Assembly: GCF_026242055.1 (NCBI RefSeq)
Contig: NZ_JAPJDL010000031.1
Coordinates: 1 to 64,000 of the forward strand
From: Lentzea sp. NEAU-D7
Lineage (GTDB): Bacteria; Actinomycetota; Actinomycetes; Mycobacteriales; Pseudonocardiaceae
Length of the DNA stretch: 64,000 bases
Direction of reading: 5' to 3'
In this document: positions 8,730-15,762 of the stretch, piece after piece
Position numbering within the stretch: position 1 is the first letter of the stretch
How the letters are laid out: each line of letters opens with the position of its first letter
Notes under the pieces: generated by a model
Told to the model about the DNA's origin: nothing
What the model saw: the letters and a program-made list of their open reading frames with translations, nothing else
The model's database searches: none
Program-made: the position numbers and the translations under genes

Positions 8730-9032
8730 AACGGGGATCGTCGCGTAGGGCGGCACCAGAGCGGGCATCACGTGGTCACGGCCGTGGCCGGGGGTGCCGT
8801 GCCGGTGCCGCCACTTCACGTCACGGGGCAGGATGCGCTCCAGCGCGGTCAGCAGGTCGTCGTCGCTGCCCGCGCCCGTCTCGATGATGGCGATGCCCGC
8901 CGTCGCGTGGGGCACCCACACGTGCAGCAGGCCGTCGCCGCTCTCGCTGTCGAGGAATCGCTGGCACTCCCGCGTCAGGTCGTGGACGACCTCGTCGGCA
9001 CCGGTGCGGATCTGGATCTCCTCGCTGCGCAT
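8625..9032 (-). CDS. yjbQ: YjbQ family (UPF0047) protein
   Basis: 135-residue protein of the YjbQ/UPF0047 family, sometimes called secondary thiamine-phosphate synthase because overexpression rescues E. coli thiE mutants weakly; the real role is uncertain. Family marks are LHVWVPHATAGIAIIE with the metal-binding histidine region, then a KWRHRHGTPGHGRDHVMPAL segment and LGTWQSICLVD. ATG at 9030-9032 is preferred over an upstream in-frame ATG that lies inside the neighbour. Only 4 bp separate it from the stop of the upstream acetyltransferase, so the two are cotranscribed. Its 3' end overlaps the convergent membrane gene by 105 bp. Confidence 0.85.
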   Translation of the reverse strand: MRSEEIQIRTGADEVVHDLTRECQRFLDSESGDGLLHVWVPHATAGIAIIETGAGSDDDLLTALERILPRDVKWRHRHGTPGHGRDHVMPALVPPYATIPVLGGVLTLGTWQSICLVDTNVDNPVRTVRLSFLAG

Positions 9033-9036
9033 GACC

Positions 9037-9594
9037 TCAGATCTTACGAACCACCCGTGCGGGGTTGCCGACCGCAAGCACGTGAGCAGGCAAATCGCGC
9101 GTCACGACACTGCCCGCGCCGACCACCGTGTTGTTGCCGATGGTGACACCGGGGCACACGATCACACCGCCGCCGAACCACACCCTGTCCCCGATGACGA
9201 TCGGCGCGGTCGTCTCCCAGCCCTCGATGCGCGCGTCGTGGTCCTCGACGGGGTGCAACGCCGTCAGCAGCTGCACGCGCGGGCCCATCATCACGTGGTC
9301 GCCGATGGTCACCGGGCCGCAGTCGAGGATGATCCCGTCGTAGTTCATGAACGTGTTCGCGCCGATGCGGGTGTTGTAGCCGTACTCGATCTGCAGGCGC
9401 GGGAGGAACGTCGAGTTCTCGCCGATCTCCGCCACGAACCCCTTGAGGATGCTGTACATCCCGCCGAGGTCCTCGGGGTCGTGCGCGTTGAACCGGGCCA
9501 TCTCGCGCCATCCGCGGCGCCGGTCCGCGTCCAGTTCGGGGTCCGCCGGGAGATAGGGCTCGCCGTTGATCATCTTCTCGCGGTTGGTTCCCAT
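9037..9594 (-). CDS. Sugar O-acetyltransferase (maltose/galactoside type, hexapeptide repeat)
   Basis: 185-residue acetyl-CoA-dependent O-acetyltransferase of the LacA/Maa group. The N-terminal helical cap (MINGEPYLPADPELDADRR) is the Mac-domain signature, and the left-handed beta helix shows hexapeptide repeats: IEYGYNTRIGANTFMN, ILDCGPVTIGDHVMMGP, and VIVCPGVTIGNNTVVGAGS. The conserved catalytic histidine is in TALHPVEDHDA. These enzymes acetylate free sugars, probably as detoxification. The ATG at 9592-9594 is unambiguous. It is the first gene of a two-gene unit with yjbQ and divergent from a glycosyltransferase gene. Confidence 0.9.
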   Translation of the reverse strand: MGTNREKMINGEPYLPADPELDADRRRGWREMARFNAHDPEDLGGMYSILKGFVAEIGENSTFLPRLQIEYGYNTRIGANTFMNYDGIILDCGPVTIGDHVMMGPRVQLLTALHPVEDHDARIEGWETTAPIVIGDRVWFGGGVIVCPGVTIGNNTVVGAGSVVTRDLPAHVLAVGNPARVVRKI

Positions 9595-9604
9595 GAGGAC
9601 TCAG

Positions 9605-9610
9605 TATCGT
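9605..9610 (+). promoter_or_regulatory. Probable -10 element (leaderless) for the glycosyltransferase
   Basis: TATCGT ends six bases before the ATG at 9617 and no Shine-Dalgarno sequence is present. Confidence 0.4.
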
Positions 9611-9616
9611 CACGGC

Positions 9617-10570
9617 ATGCGCGTGCTCTTCGCCAGCATGGCCACCCCGGGCCACACGTACCCGTTGATCCCGCTGGCGCAGGCCCTGCGCAAAGCCGGG
9701 CACGAGGTGCACTACGCGGTCGGCGAGGAGATGCACCCGGTGCTCGGCAAGCTCGGCTTGCGGCCGTTCCGGCCGGGGCTGGTGTTCGGCGAGATCTACG
9801 CCGAGGACATCGCGCAGGAGCTGGAGCGGTTGCTGCCCGATCTCGTGATCGGCGGGTGGGCGGTGCCCGAGGTCGTCTCCGAGGCCCGGCGCCGCGGGTT
9901 TCCCGCGCTGTGGCACGGGTTCGGGCGGATGTTCCCGGACGGGATCGGCCTCGTGCGGCCCACCGGCGGCCGGCACCTCGACATCTGCCCGCCCTCGTTG
10001 CAGGACGCGGACTTCTTGACCGAGGAGCGGATCCCGTTGCGGCCGGTGCCGTTCTCGCCGCCCGGTGACGTGCCGGTGCGCACCGCCGGGAAGCTGGTCT
10101 ACCTCACGCTCGGCACCGCGTTCGGCACGCGGGAACTGCTCGCCGAGGCCGTCGTGGGGCTCGGCAAGATCCGCGAGGCGCAGGTGGTCGTGGCCGCCCC
10201 GCACGTCTCGCTCGACCGCCTGCCGCCGAACGTGACGGTCCACCCGTGGTTGCCGCAGGCCGAGGTGCTCCGGTACGCGGACGTCGCCGTGCACCACGGA
10301 GGCAGCGGCACGATGCTGGGCGCGCTCGCCGCCGGCGTGCCCCAGGTCGTACTGCCGCAGGGAGCCGACCAGTTCGGCAACGCGGACGCGCTCGTCGCGG
10401 CCGGTGCGGCGCTGCGGCCGGGCGCGTTCAGCGCCGGGCCGATCGCGGACTGCGTGCGGCGGCTGTTCGCTGACTCGTCCTACCGGGAAGCCGCTGGTCA
10501 GATAGCTCGGGAGATACGTCACACGCCCTCGCCGGAGGAAGTTGCGGACAGTCTGGCGGACGTTGTGTAA
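9617..10570 (+). CDS. GT1-family glycosyltransferase (UGT/MGT-like), short form
   Basis: 317 residues, related to the macrolide and UDP-glycosyl transferases (GT-B fold). The N terminus RVLFASMATPGHTYPLIPLA is the classic first strand and loop; the C-terminal domain has LVYLTLGTAFG and the donor-binding segment HHGGSGTMLGALAAGVPQVV followed by PQGADQFGNA. Typical relatives are 380-420 residues long, and the shortage is in the N-terminal acceptor domain between residues 60 and 110, so the acceptor site is reduced. Substrate unknown. No polyketide or other natural-product genes are adjacent. ATG 9617 begins the conserved strand. Confidence 0.82.
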   Translation: MRVLFASMATPGHTYPLIPLAQALRKAGHEVHYAVGEEMHPVLGKLGLRPFRPGLVFGEIYAEDIAQELERLLPDLVIGGWAVPEVVSEARRRGFPALWHGFGRMFPDGIGLVRPTGGRHLDICPPSLQDADFLTEERIPLRPVPFSPPGDVPVRTAGKLVYLTLGTAFGTRELLAEAVVGLGKIREAQVVVAAPHVSLDRLPPNVTVHPWLPQAEVLRYADVAVHHGGSGTMLGALAAGVPQVVLPQGADQFGNADALVAAGAALRPGAFSAGPIADCVRRLFADSSYREAAGQIAREIRHTPSPEEVADSLADVV

Positions 10571-10581
10571 CACTGTTTTTT

Positions 10582-11046
10582 ATGAAGGCAAGCCGCCTGC
10601 GCTTCGGGATGAACCTGTGGCCGCCGTTCCTGTTCGCCGGCATCCGCGTCGTGGAGATCTCGCCGGACTACCGGTACGCGCGGGTGCGGATGCGCCTGCG
10701 CCCGTGGAACCGCAACTTCTTCGGCACCCACTTCGGCGGATCGCTCTTCGCGATGACCGACCCGTTCTGGGTGTTGCTGCTGTTCAACCAGCTCAAGGGC
10801 GAGCACGTCGTGTGGGACCGGGCCGGTGAGATCGAGTTCGTCGCGCCCGGCCGCGGCACCGTGCACGCCGAGTTCCGGCTGACCGACGAGCACGTCGCCG
10901 AGGTCCTGGACCGGACCAGGGACGGCGACAAGGCGCTGATCTGGTTCGAGACGGACGTCGTCGGGCAGGATGGGGCCGTGATCGCACGGGTGAAGAAGCA
11001 GGTCTACGCGCGCCGCAAGCGCGACAAGCAGCTCGCACATGCGTGA
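10582..11046 (+). CDS. DUF4442 hotdog-fold thioesterase-like protein
   Basis: 154 residues, DUF4442 family, a hotdog fold close to the PaaI-type acyl-CoA thioesterases. The segment RNFFGTHFGGSLFAMTDP matches the family core, in which the helix after the HFGG turn carries the catalytic acidic residue, and YARVRMRLRPWNRN is the preceding strand. Probably a cytoplasmic thioesterase of unknown substrate. ATG 10582 lies 11 bp after the glycosyltransferase stop, and the next gene overlaps its end by 8 bp, so the three genes 9617-11992 likely form one transcription unit. Confidence 0.8.
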   Translation: MKASRLRFGMNLWPPFLFAGIRVVEISPDYRYARVRMRLRPWNRNFFGTHFGGSLFAMTDPFWVLLLFNQLKGEHVVWDRAGEIEFVAPGRGTVHAEFRLTDEHVAEVLDRTRDGDKALIWFETDVVGQDGAVIARVKKQVYARRKRDKQLAHA

Positions 11047-11992
11047 GGCCTTCGGAGCGGTCTTCGACGTCGAGCCCGGTTACCTGAACACGGCGTCCAT
11101 CGGCGTGCCGCCCCGGCACGTCGCCGACGCGGTGGCGGCCTCCCATGAACGGTGGCGGCGCGGCCAGGACACGTCGTCCACGTTCAACGAGGTCGTCGAG
11201 ACCTCGCGAGCGGCGTTCGGGCAGCTGGTCGGGGTGCCCGCGGAGTCGGTCGCCTGCGGCGCGACGGTGTCGCAGTTCGTGTCCCTCGTCGCGCAGTCCC
11301 TGCCGGCCGGCTCGAAGGTCTTCGGCGACCCCGGCGAGTTCACCAGCGTCACGCTGCCGTTCGTCGCGGCCGGTCACGAGATCGTGTCCACGGTGGAGGA
11401 AGCCGATCTCGTCGCCGTGAGCGTGGTCCAGTCGGCCGACGGGAAGATCGCGGACCTCGATGCCTTGCGCGCCTCGGGCAAACCCGTGCTGCTCGACGTG
11501 TCGCAGGCCGCCGGCTGGCGTCCGTTGTCGTTGGAGTGGGCCGATTTCGTCGTCGGCGTGGCCTACAAGTGGCTGATGGCACCGCGCGGCGCGGCCTGGA
11601 TGGCGGTGCGTCCCGACCGGATGGCGTCTCTCAAGCCGTTGGCGGCCAACTGGTACAGCACCGGCGAGAACTACGGCACCGAGCTCGTGCTCCGTTCGGA
11701 CGCACGGCGGTTCGACCTCTCGCCGACGTGGTTCTCGCACGTCGGTGCGGCGGTTGCGCTGCCGTGGGTGGCTTCTCTTGACCTCGAAGCCGTGCGCGCG
11801 CACTGCGTGAGCCTGACGGACCGCCTTCTGACCGGTCTGGGGCTGCCGCCCAACGGCTCGGCGATCGTCTCAGTCGGCCGTCCACCCGTTCAGGGGGTCG
11901 TGTCCTCGGTTCGTGCAGGTCGCACGCGGTATGCGTGTCACCTGTACAACACGATCGAGGACGTTGACCGGGTGCTCGAAGCGCTCGCGTGA
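11039..11992 (+). CDS. Class V aminotransferase (cysteine desulfurase-like), PLP-dependent
   Basis: 317 residues. PLP enzyme of fold type I, class V: substrate/phosphate loop GYLNTASIGVPP at the N terminus, VSQFVSL after the cofactor phosphate site, LLDVSQAAGWRP carrying the pyridine-nitrogen aspartate, and the Schiff-base lysine K177 in VAYKWLMAPRG. The active-site cysteine loop of true NifS/IscS desulfurases is not evident, so it is more likely an aminotransferase or lyase such as the isopenicillin-N epimerase-like group. It is slightly short for the class (350-400). Start ATG 11039 overlaps the thioesterase gene by 8 bp, implying coupling. Confidence 0.82.
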   Translation: MREAFGAVFDVEPGYLNTASIGVPPRHVADAVAASHERWRRGQDTSSTFNEVVETSRAAFGQLVGVPAESVACGATVSQFVSLVAQSLPAGSKVFGDPGEFTSVTLPFVAAGHEIVSTVEEADLVAVSVVQSADGKIADLDALRASGKPVLLDVSQAAGWRPLSLEWADFVVGVAYKWLMAPRGAAWMAVRPDRMASLKPLAANWYSTGENYGTELVLRSDARRFDLSPTWFSHVGAAVALPWVASLDLEAVRAHCVSLTDRLLTGLGLPPNGSAIVSVGRPPVQGVVSSVRAGRTRYACHLYNTIEDVDRVLEALA

Positions 11993-12003
11993 CTGCCGTC
12001 CGT

Positions 12004-12009
12004 TACCGT
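12004..12009 (+). promoter_or_regulatory. Probable -10 element for the 12018 gene
   Basis: TACCGT ends eight bases before the GTG at 12018; no ribosome binding site is visible. Confidence 0.3.
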
Positions 12010-12017
12010 GGGTCCTT

Positions 12018-12776
12018 GTGTCGGAACCACGCCAGTCACCTGAAGAGGTGACCCAGAACCTGCCTCGCTTCCCACCGAGGCCCACCGACACCGCGCCGTT
12101 GTACCCGGCCGACGAGCTCGTGAAGCTGCAGTCGATCATGGACAACCGCCAGGGGCAGCTGCCCCCGCCGCCGCCTCCGCCCCAGCGCAAGTCGACGTGG
12201 GTGGGCAAGGCGCTGGCGCTCGTCGGCGTCGCGGTGGTGTCGGGGTTCGTGTGGTGGGTGTTGCAGCCGTCGGACCCGGTCGACCAGCCGGTCGCCAAAC
12301 CGCAGAAGACCGCGGGGGAGTACGAGTTCACCACCGTGCCGGAGCTGCCGGAACCGGTGAAGGACAGCGACTGCGCCGCCCACTCGACGAGCCAGACGCA
12401 GGCGTTCTTCAAGACCACGCCGTGCCTGCAGCTGACGCGGGCCTTCTACACGGCCAAGCTGCCCGACGGGCGCACCGTGTACTCGTCGGTGTCGGTCGTG
12501 AAGATGAAGACGGCCGACGAGGCGCGGCAGCTGCGGGAGCTCACCCAGAAGGACGGCACCGGCAACGTCAAGGACCTGGTGCTCGACAAGGCCATCAGCG
12601 TGCCGCCGCTGACCACGCTGGCCAACGGCGGGTACGCCTCCGAGCAACGCGACCAGCTGGTCGTGATCGTCGAGTCCGACTCGCCGACCAGGGGAGCCGA
12701 CGCGCTCGCGCACAACAAGGACATGAAGAAGGTCTCCAACGACGCGATCAGACTCGCGTCGTCGTTCGGCGGCTAG
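12018..12776 (+). CDS. Proline-rich single-pass membrane protein
   Basis: 252 residues, function unknown. A Pro-rich cytoplasmic N terminus (LPRFPPRPTD, a run of seven prolines near residue 55) leads to one membrane helix (GKALALVGVAVVSGFVWWVL, about residues 68-88). The external part of ~160 residues contains two cysteines (DSDCAAHS, TTPCLQL) that could pair, and ends in HNKDMKKVSNDAIRLASSF. A homologous layout is common next to rimP in related genomes, but I cannot name a family. Start GTG 12018 opens the open frame after the upstream stop. Convergent with the DUF4439 gene, 2 bp apart. Confidence 0.7.
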   Translation: MSEPRQSPEEVTQNLPRFPPRPTDTAPLYPADELVKLQSIMDNRQGQLPPPPPPPQRKSTWVGKALALVGVAVVSGFVWWVLQPSDPVDQPVAKPQKTAGEYEFTTVPELPEPVKDSDCAAHSTSQTQAFFKTTPCLQLTRAFYTAKLPDGRTVYSSVSVVKMKTADEARQLRELTQKDGTGNVKDLVLDKAISVPPLTTLANGGYASEQRDQLVVIVESDSPTRGADALAHNKDMKKVSNDAIRLASSFGG

Positions 12777-12778
12777 CG

Positions 12779-13207
12779 TCAGCCCGAGGCGACACCCGGC
12801 ATCGTGATCGATGCCGGGGTGGACCCCGCGGCCTTGCGCCAGCGCGTCGCCCGCACCGCCGCCGTCGTCAGCGCCTCCAGCGCCGACGTCCGCAGACCGG
12901 AATCGTCTGTCCGCTCCAGCACACCGCGCCACGCGGCGCAGGTGTCCTGCTCGACCGCCACGAGCGCGGCCAGCGCGGAGGGCCCGTCCGACACCGGTGA
13001 GGGCGGCAGGTAGGCCGCCGCGGGCGGGTTCGGGGTCGCGCCGTGGTCACGCAGCCACCGCTCGGTCGTGTCCCGGCGCGCGCGGTGCAGGTTCGAGCCC
13101 TCCGCGACGGCGGCCGCCTGGTCGCTCAGGAACGCCGACACCATGCCGTAGGTCCACAACGCCGCGTGCTCGGTCCCGAGCGCGGTCTGCACCGCCTCCA
13201 CGCTCAT
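12779..13207 (-). CDS. DUF4439 ferritin-like protein
   Basis: 142 residues, DUF4439, a predicted ferritin-like four-helix bundle seen in actinobacteria beside the rimP-nusA operon. The first helix, [19 protein letters not shown], carries the EH pair of the ferritin-like pattern, and the third helix has [18 protein letters not shown]. Iron binding is not shown. ATG at 13205-13207 overlaps the stop of the upstream lipoprotein gene by 4 bp (ATGA), so the two are translationally coupled and likely act together at the envelope or on its substrate. Confidence 0.8.
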   Translation of the reverse strand: MSVEAVQTALGTEHAALWTYGMVSAFLSDQAAAVAEGSNLHRARRDTTERWLRDHGATPNPPAAAYLPPSPVSDGPSALAALVAVEQDTCAAWRGVLERTDDSGLRTSALEALTTAAVRATRWRKAAGSTPASITMPGVASG

Positions 13208-13656
13208 GCGAGCACCTCCCGCAGCGACGCGCAGCCGGCGGCCACCGAGCCGACGAGACCGGCGCGGTAGGAGGGCAGCGAGGCGACGGTGGCCGAGGCC
13301 TCGCGGACGGCCTCGTCGAGCGCGGTGCGCAACGCGGCCAGCGGGTCCGGCGGCGTGGGCGGCGCGGTGGGGGCGGGCGGCGCGGTGGACGACAGCGGCG
13401 GGCGCTCGCGGTCGACCTCGGCCTGCAGCAGCGAGGCGTGCGTCTCACGGGCCTTGGCGATCTCCGCGGCCGCGGGCACCGTCGTCAGCGACTGGGCCAG
13501 CTTGGCGTCCGCGCGGGCCTGCGCCGCGAGGGCCGAGAGCGGGTCCGGCGGCGGTGGCGGCGGCGGTTCTGCGGTGCACGCGACGGCGAGCGGCGCGGCG
13601 GCCACCGCGAACAGCACCCGGCGGCGGCTGACCGTTTCGGAGATCACGCGACCCAT
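13204..13656 (-). CDS. Lipoprotein with Tat-like signal, partner of DUF4439 protein
   Basis: 150 residues. ATG at 13654-13656 gives a signal peptide with SRRRVLF (twin-arginine-like) and a lipobox LAVAC at about residue 27, so it should be a lipid-anchored envelope protein. A Pro-rich segment follows (seven prolines after the lipobox), and the mature part is Ala-rich and mostly helical, with a second Pro/Ala linker. The annotated frame stays open further upstream, but only this start yields an export signal. Function unknown; coupled to the downstream DUF4439 gene. Confidence 0.75.
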   Translation of the reverse strand: MGRVISETVSRRRVLFAVAAAPLAVACTAEPPPPPPPDPLSALAAQARADAKLAQSLTTVPAAAEIAKARETHASLLQAEVDRERPPLSSTAPPAPTAPPTPPDPLAALRTALDEAVREASATVASLPSYRAGLVGSVAAGCASLREVLA

Positions 13657-13774
13657 GTTGCCAGCAGCCGTGCGGCGCGGTGGGAGCCGGGCGAACGAGA
13701 TAGTCTGGTCGTCCACGGCCGCCGAAACACCGTCGGCCGGGGTTTTCATGCGTTCGAACTGAAGGAGACACCAC

Positions 13775-14299
13775 GTGTCCAGCCCGCCGCGCGGAGAGCT
13801 TTCCGCGCAGCTAGCACCCGTTGTGCGGGAAGCTCTCGAAGCCGCGGGCTTCGACCTCGACGCGCTCGACGTGAATCAGGCTGGGCGCCGCCGTCTGGTC
13901 AAGGTGGTCGTGGACGGCGAAGACGGAATCGGGCTCGACGAGGTCGCCGAGGCGAGCCGTGTGGTCTCCGCCGCACTCGACGAGCACGACCACATCATCA
14001 ACGGGCCGTACACCCTCGAGGTCACCTCGCCGGGTGTCGACCGGCCCCTGACGCGCCCGCGCCACTGGAAGCGCGCTCACCTGCGTCTCGTGAAGATCAA
14101 GCAGCCCGATCAGCCCGAGTGGTTCGGCCGGGTCGGCGAGTGCGACGAGACCGGGGTCGAGCTGCTGCACAAGGACGAGCTGCGACGCGTGGAGTACCGA
14201 CACATCGAACGCGCGGTCATGGAGATCGAGTTCAAGCAGCCGCCGGTCGAGGAACTGGCTCGGCTCACTCGGAAAGCACCGAAGGAGGAGCCGAGGTGA
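13775..14299 (+). CDS. rimP: Ribosome maturation factor RimP
   Basis: 174 residues. RimP assists 30S subunit maturation. The N-terminal domain shows [16 protein letters not shown] and the [24 protein letters not shown] segment; then [20 protein letters not shown], the most conserved part of the family, leads into the C-terminal Sm-like domain. The start GTG 13775 is preceded by GAAGGAGA. It is the first gene of the rimP-nusA-ylxR-infB operon, with its stop overlapping the nusA start (GTGA). Confidence 0.95.
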   Translation: MSSPPRGELSAQLAPVVREALEAAGFDLDALDVNQAGRRRLVKVVVDGEDGIGLDEVAEASRVVSAALDEHDHIINGPYTLEVTSPGVDRPLTRPRHWKRAHLRLVKIKQPDQPEWFGRVGECDETGVELLHKDELRRVEYRHIERAVMEIEFKQPPVEELARLTRKAPKEEPR

Positions 14300-15309
14300 A
14301 CGTCGACATCGCCGCCCTGAGGGCGATCGAACGTGAAAAGGACATCCCCTTCGAGACGGTCCTGGAGGCGATCGAGTCAGCACTGCTGACCGCCTACAAG
14401 CACACCGAAGGGCATGCCACGCATTCGAAGGTGGAGATCGACCGCAAGACCGGTGTCGTGCGCGTGATCGCGCAGGACCTGGCGCCGGACGGTGCGGTTC
14501 GGGAGGAGTGGGACGACACTCCGGAAGGCTTCGGCCGCATCGCGGCCACGACGGCGCGCCAGGTCATCCTGCAGCGCCTGCGCGACGCCGAGCACGAGCG
14601 CACGTTCGGTGAGTTCGCCGCCAAGGAGGGCGAGATCATCGCGGGTGTCGTCCAGCGCGACGCCCGCGCGAACGCCCGCGGCATGGTCGTCGTGCAGGTC
14701 GGCGACACCGAGGGTGTGCTCCCGCCGGCCGAGCAGGTGCCGGGCGAGCAGTACAACCACGGCGAGCGCATCAAGTGCTACGTCGTGAGCGTGTCGCGCG
14801 GTGCCCGTGGGCCGCAGATCGCTCTCTCGCGCACCCACCCGAACCTCGTGCGGCGGCTGTTCGCCCTCGAGGTCCCGGAGATCGCGGACGGCACCGTGGA
14901 GATCCCCGCGGTGGCACGTGAGGCAGGTCACCGTTCGAAGATCGCGGTGAAATCAACCGTTGCCGGAGTGAACGCCAAGGGCGCTTGCATTGGCCCCATG
15001 GGTGCCCGTGTGCGCAACGTCATGCACGAGCTCGGTGGCGAGAAGATCGACATCATCGACCACTCGGACGACCCGGCCACGTTCGTCGGGAATGCCTTGT
15101 CCCCGGCCAAGGTTGTGTCCGTGCGGGTGCTCGACGAGCGTGCCAAGACGGCGCGTGTCGTGGTGCCGGACTTCCAGCTCTCGCTGGCGATCGGCAAGGA
15201 GGGCCAGAACGCCCGCTTGGCCGCCCGCCTGACCGGCTGGCGCATCGACATCCGCAGTGACGCGGAGGCTCCGGCCGCCGGTGCGGTCACATCCGGTTCG
15301 GCTGAATGA
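14296..15309 (+). CDS. nusA: Transcription termination/antitermination factor NusA
   Basis: 337 residues. NusA binds RNA polymerase and controls pausing, termination and antitermination. Order of domains: N-terminal RNAP-binding domain ([21 protein letters not shown], residues 1-105), S1 domain ([18 protein letters not shown], about 110-180), KH1 ([19 protein letters not shown] onward) and KH2 ([20 protein letters not shown], containing the IGKxGxN motif). The acidic C-terminal repeats of E. coli NusA are absent, as normal in actinobacteria. GTG 14296 overlaps the rimP stop by 4 bp with GGAGGAG upstream. It continues in the same frame into ylxR after a single TGA. Confidence 0.96.
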   Translation: MNVDIAALRAIEREKDIPFETVLEAIESALLTAYKHTEGHATHSKVEIDRKTGVVRVIAQDLAPDGAVREEWDDTPEGFGRIAATTARQVILQRLRDAEHERTFGEFAAKEGEIIAGVVQRDARANARGMVVVQVGDTEGVLPPAEQVPGEQYNHGERIKCYVVSVSRGARGPQIALSRTHPNLVRRLFALEVPEIADGTVEIPAVAREAGHRSKIAVKSTVAGVNAKGACIGPMGARVRNVMHELGGEKIDIIDHSDDPATFVGNALSPAKVVSVRVLDERAKTARVVVPDFQLSLAIGKEGQNARLAARLTGWRIDIRSDAEAPAAGAVTSGSAE

Positions 15310-15324
15310 GCTCCAGGGGATAGA

Positions 15325-15675
15325 ATTATCAACGGTTCAACGTCGGGAGCGGTTTCCCAGCACATCGGCCCTGTTCGTACGTGTATCGGATGCCGCACAC
15401 GGACGTTGCCCTCTGAGCTGCTGCGAGTGGTCGCGGTGGACGGTTCGGTGGTTCCGGACGTCCATCGGCGGCTTCCGGGTCGGGGTGCTTGGTTGCATTT
15501 CGATCTCGAATGTCTCCGCAACGCCGAGCGGCGACGGGCGTTCTCGCGGGCCCTACGGGTCCAGGGAGCACTCGACGTCGCTTCGCTGCGCGAGCACTTC
15601 GAGCGGCAAGGGAAACAGGTCTCGGGACAGCCCCGCGGCCAGCAGGAAACAAGGAAGCAGGTCGACCCGTCATGA
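15325..15675 (+). CDS. ylxR: YlxR family (DUF448) RNA-binding protein, non-canonical start
   Basis: YlxR/RnpM, a small cytoplasmic nucleic-acid-binding protein of the nusA-infB operon, linked in Firmicutes to RNase P regulation. The conserved PVRTCIGCRTRTLPSELLRV begins at 15370, followed by GRGAWLHFDLECLRNAERR. No ATG, GTG or TTG exists in frame between the nusA stop (15307-15309) and this motif; the first TTG (15406) would delete the signature. AGGGG at 15315-15319 precedes ATT 15325 by 5 nt and ATC 15328 by 8 nt, so I place the start at ATT 15325 with low certainty on the exact codon. Confidence 0.75.
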   Translation: MINGSTSGAVSQHIGPVRTCIGCRTRTLPSELLRVVAVDGSVVPDVHRRLPGRGAWLHFDLECLRNAERRRAFSRALRVQGALDVASLREHFERQGKQVSGQPRGQQETRKQVDPS

Positions 15676-15762
15676 GTCAGCCGTGAAGCTGAAGACATGA
15701 ACGCGCGACGTTAAGACGAGGTCGATGGGACTTGCCCGCCGGCCTCACGACCTAGGAGAGCA

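Noticed and set aside
12811-14295. Upstream extension of the nusA frame to 12811
   Set aside because: It covers the two minus-strand genes and rimP; GTG 14296 has a good ribosome site and family length.
15406-15675. ylxR starting at TTG 15406
   Set aside because: That start deletes the conserved RTCIGCR signature, which is encoded in the same frame just upstream.
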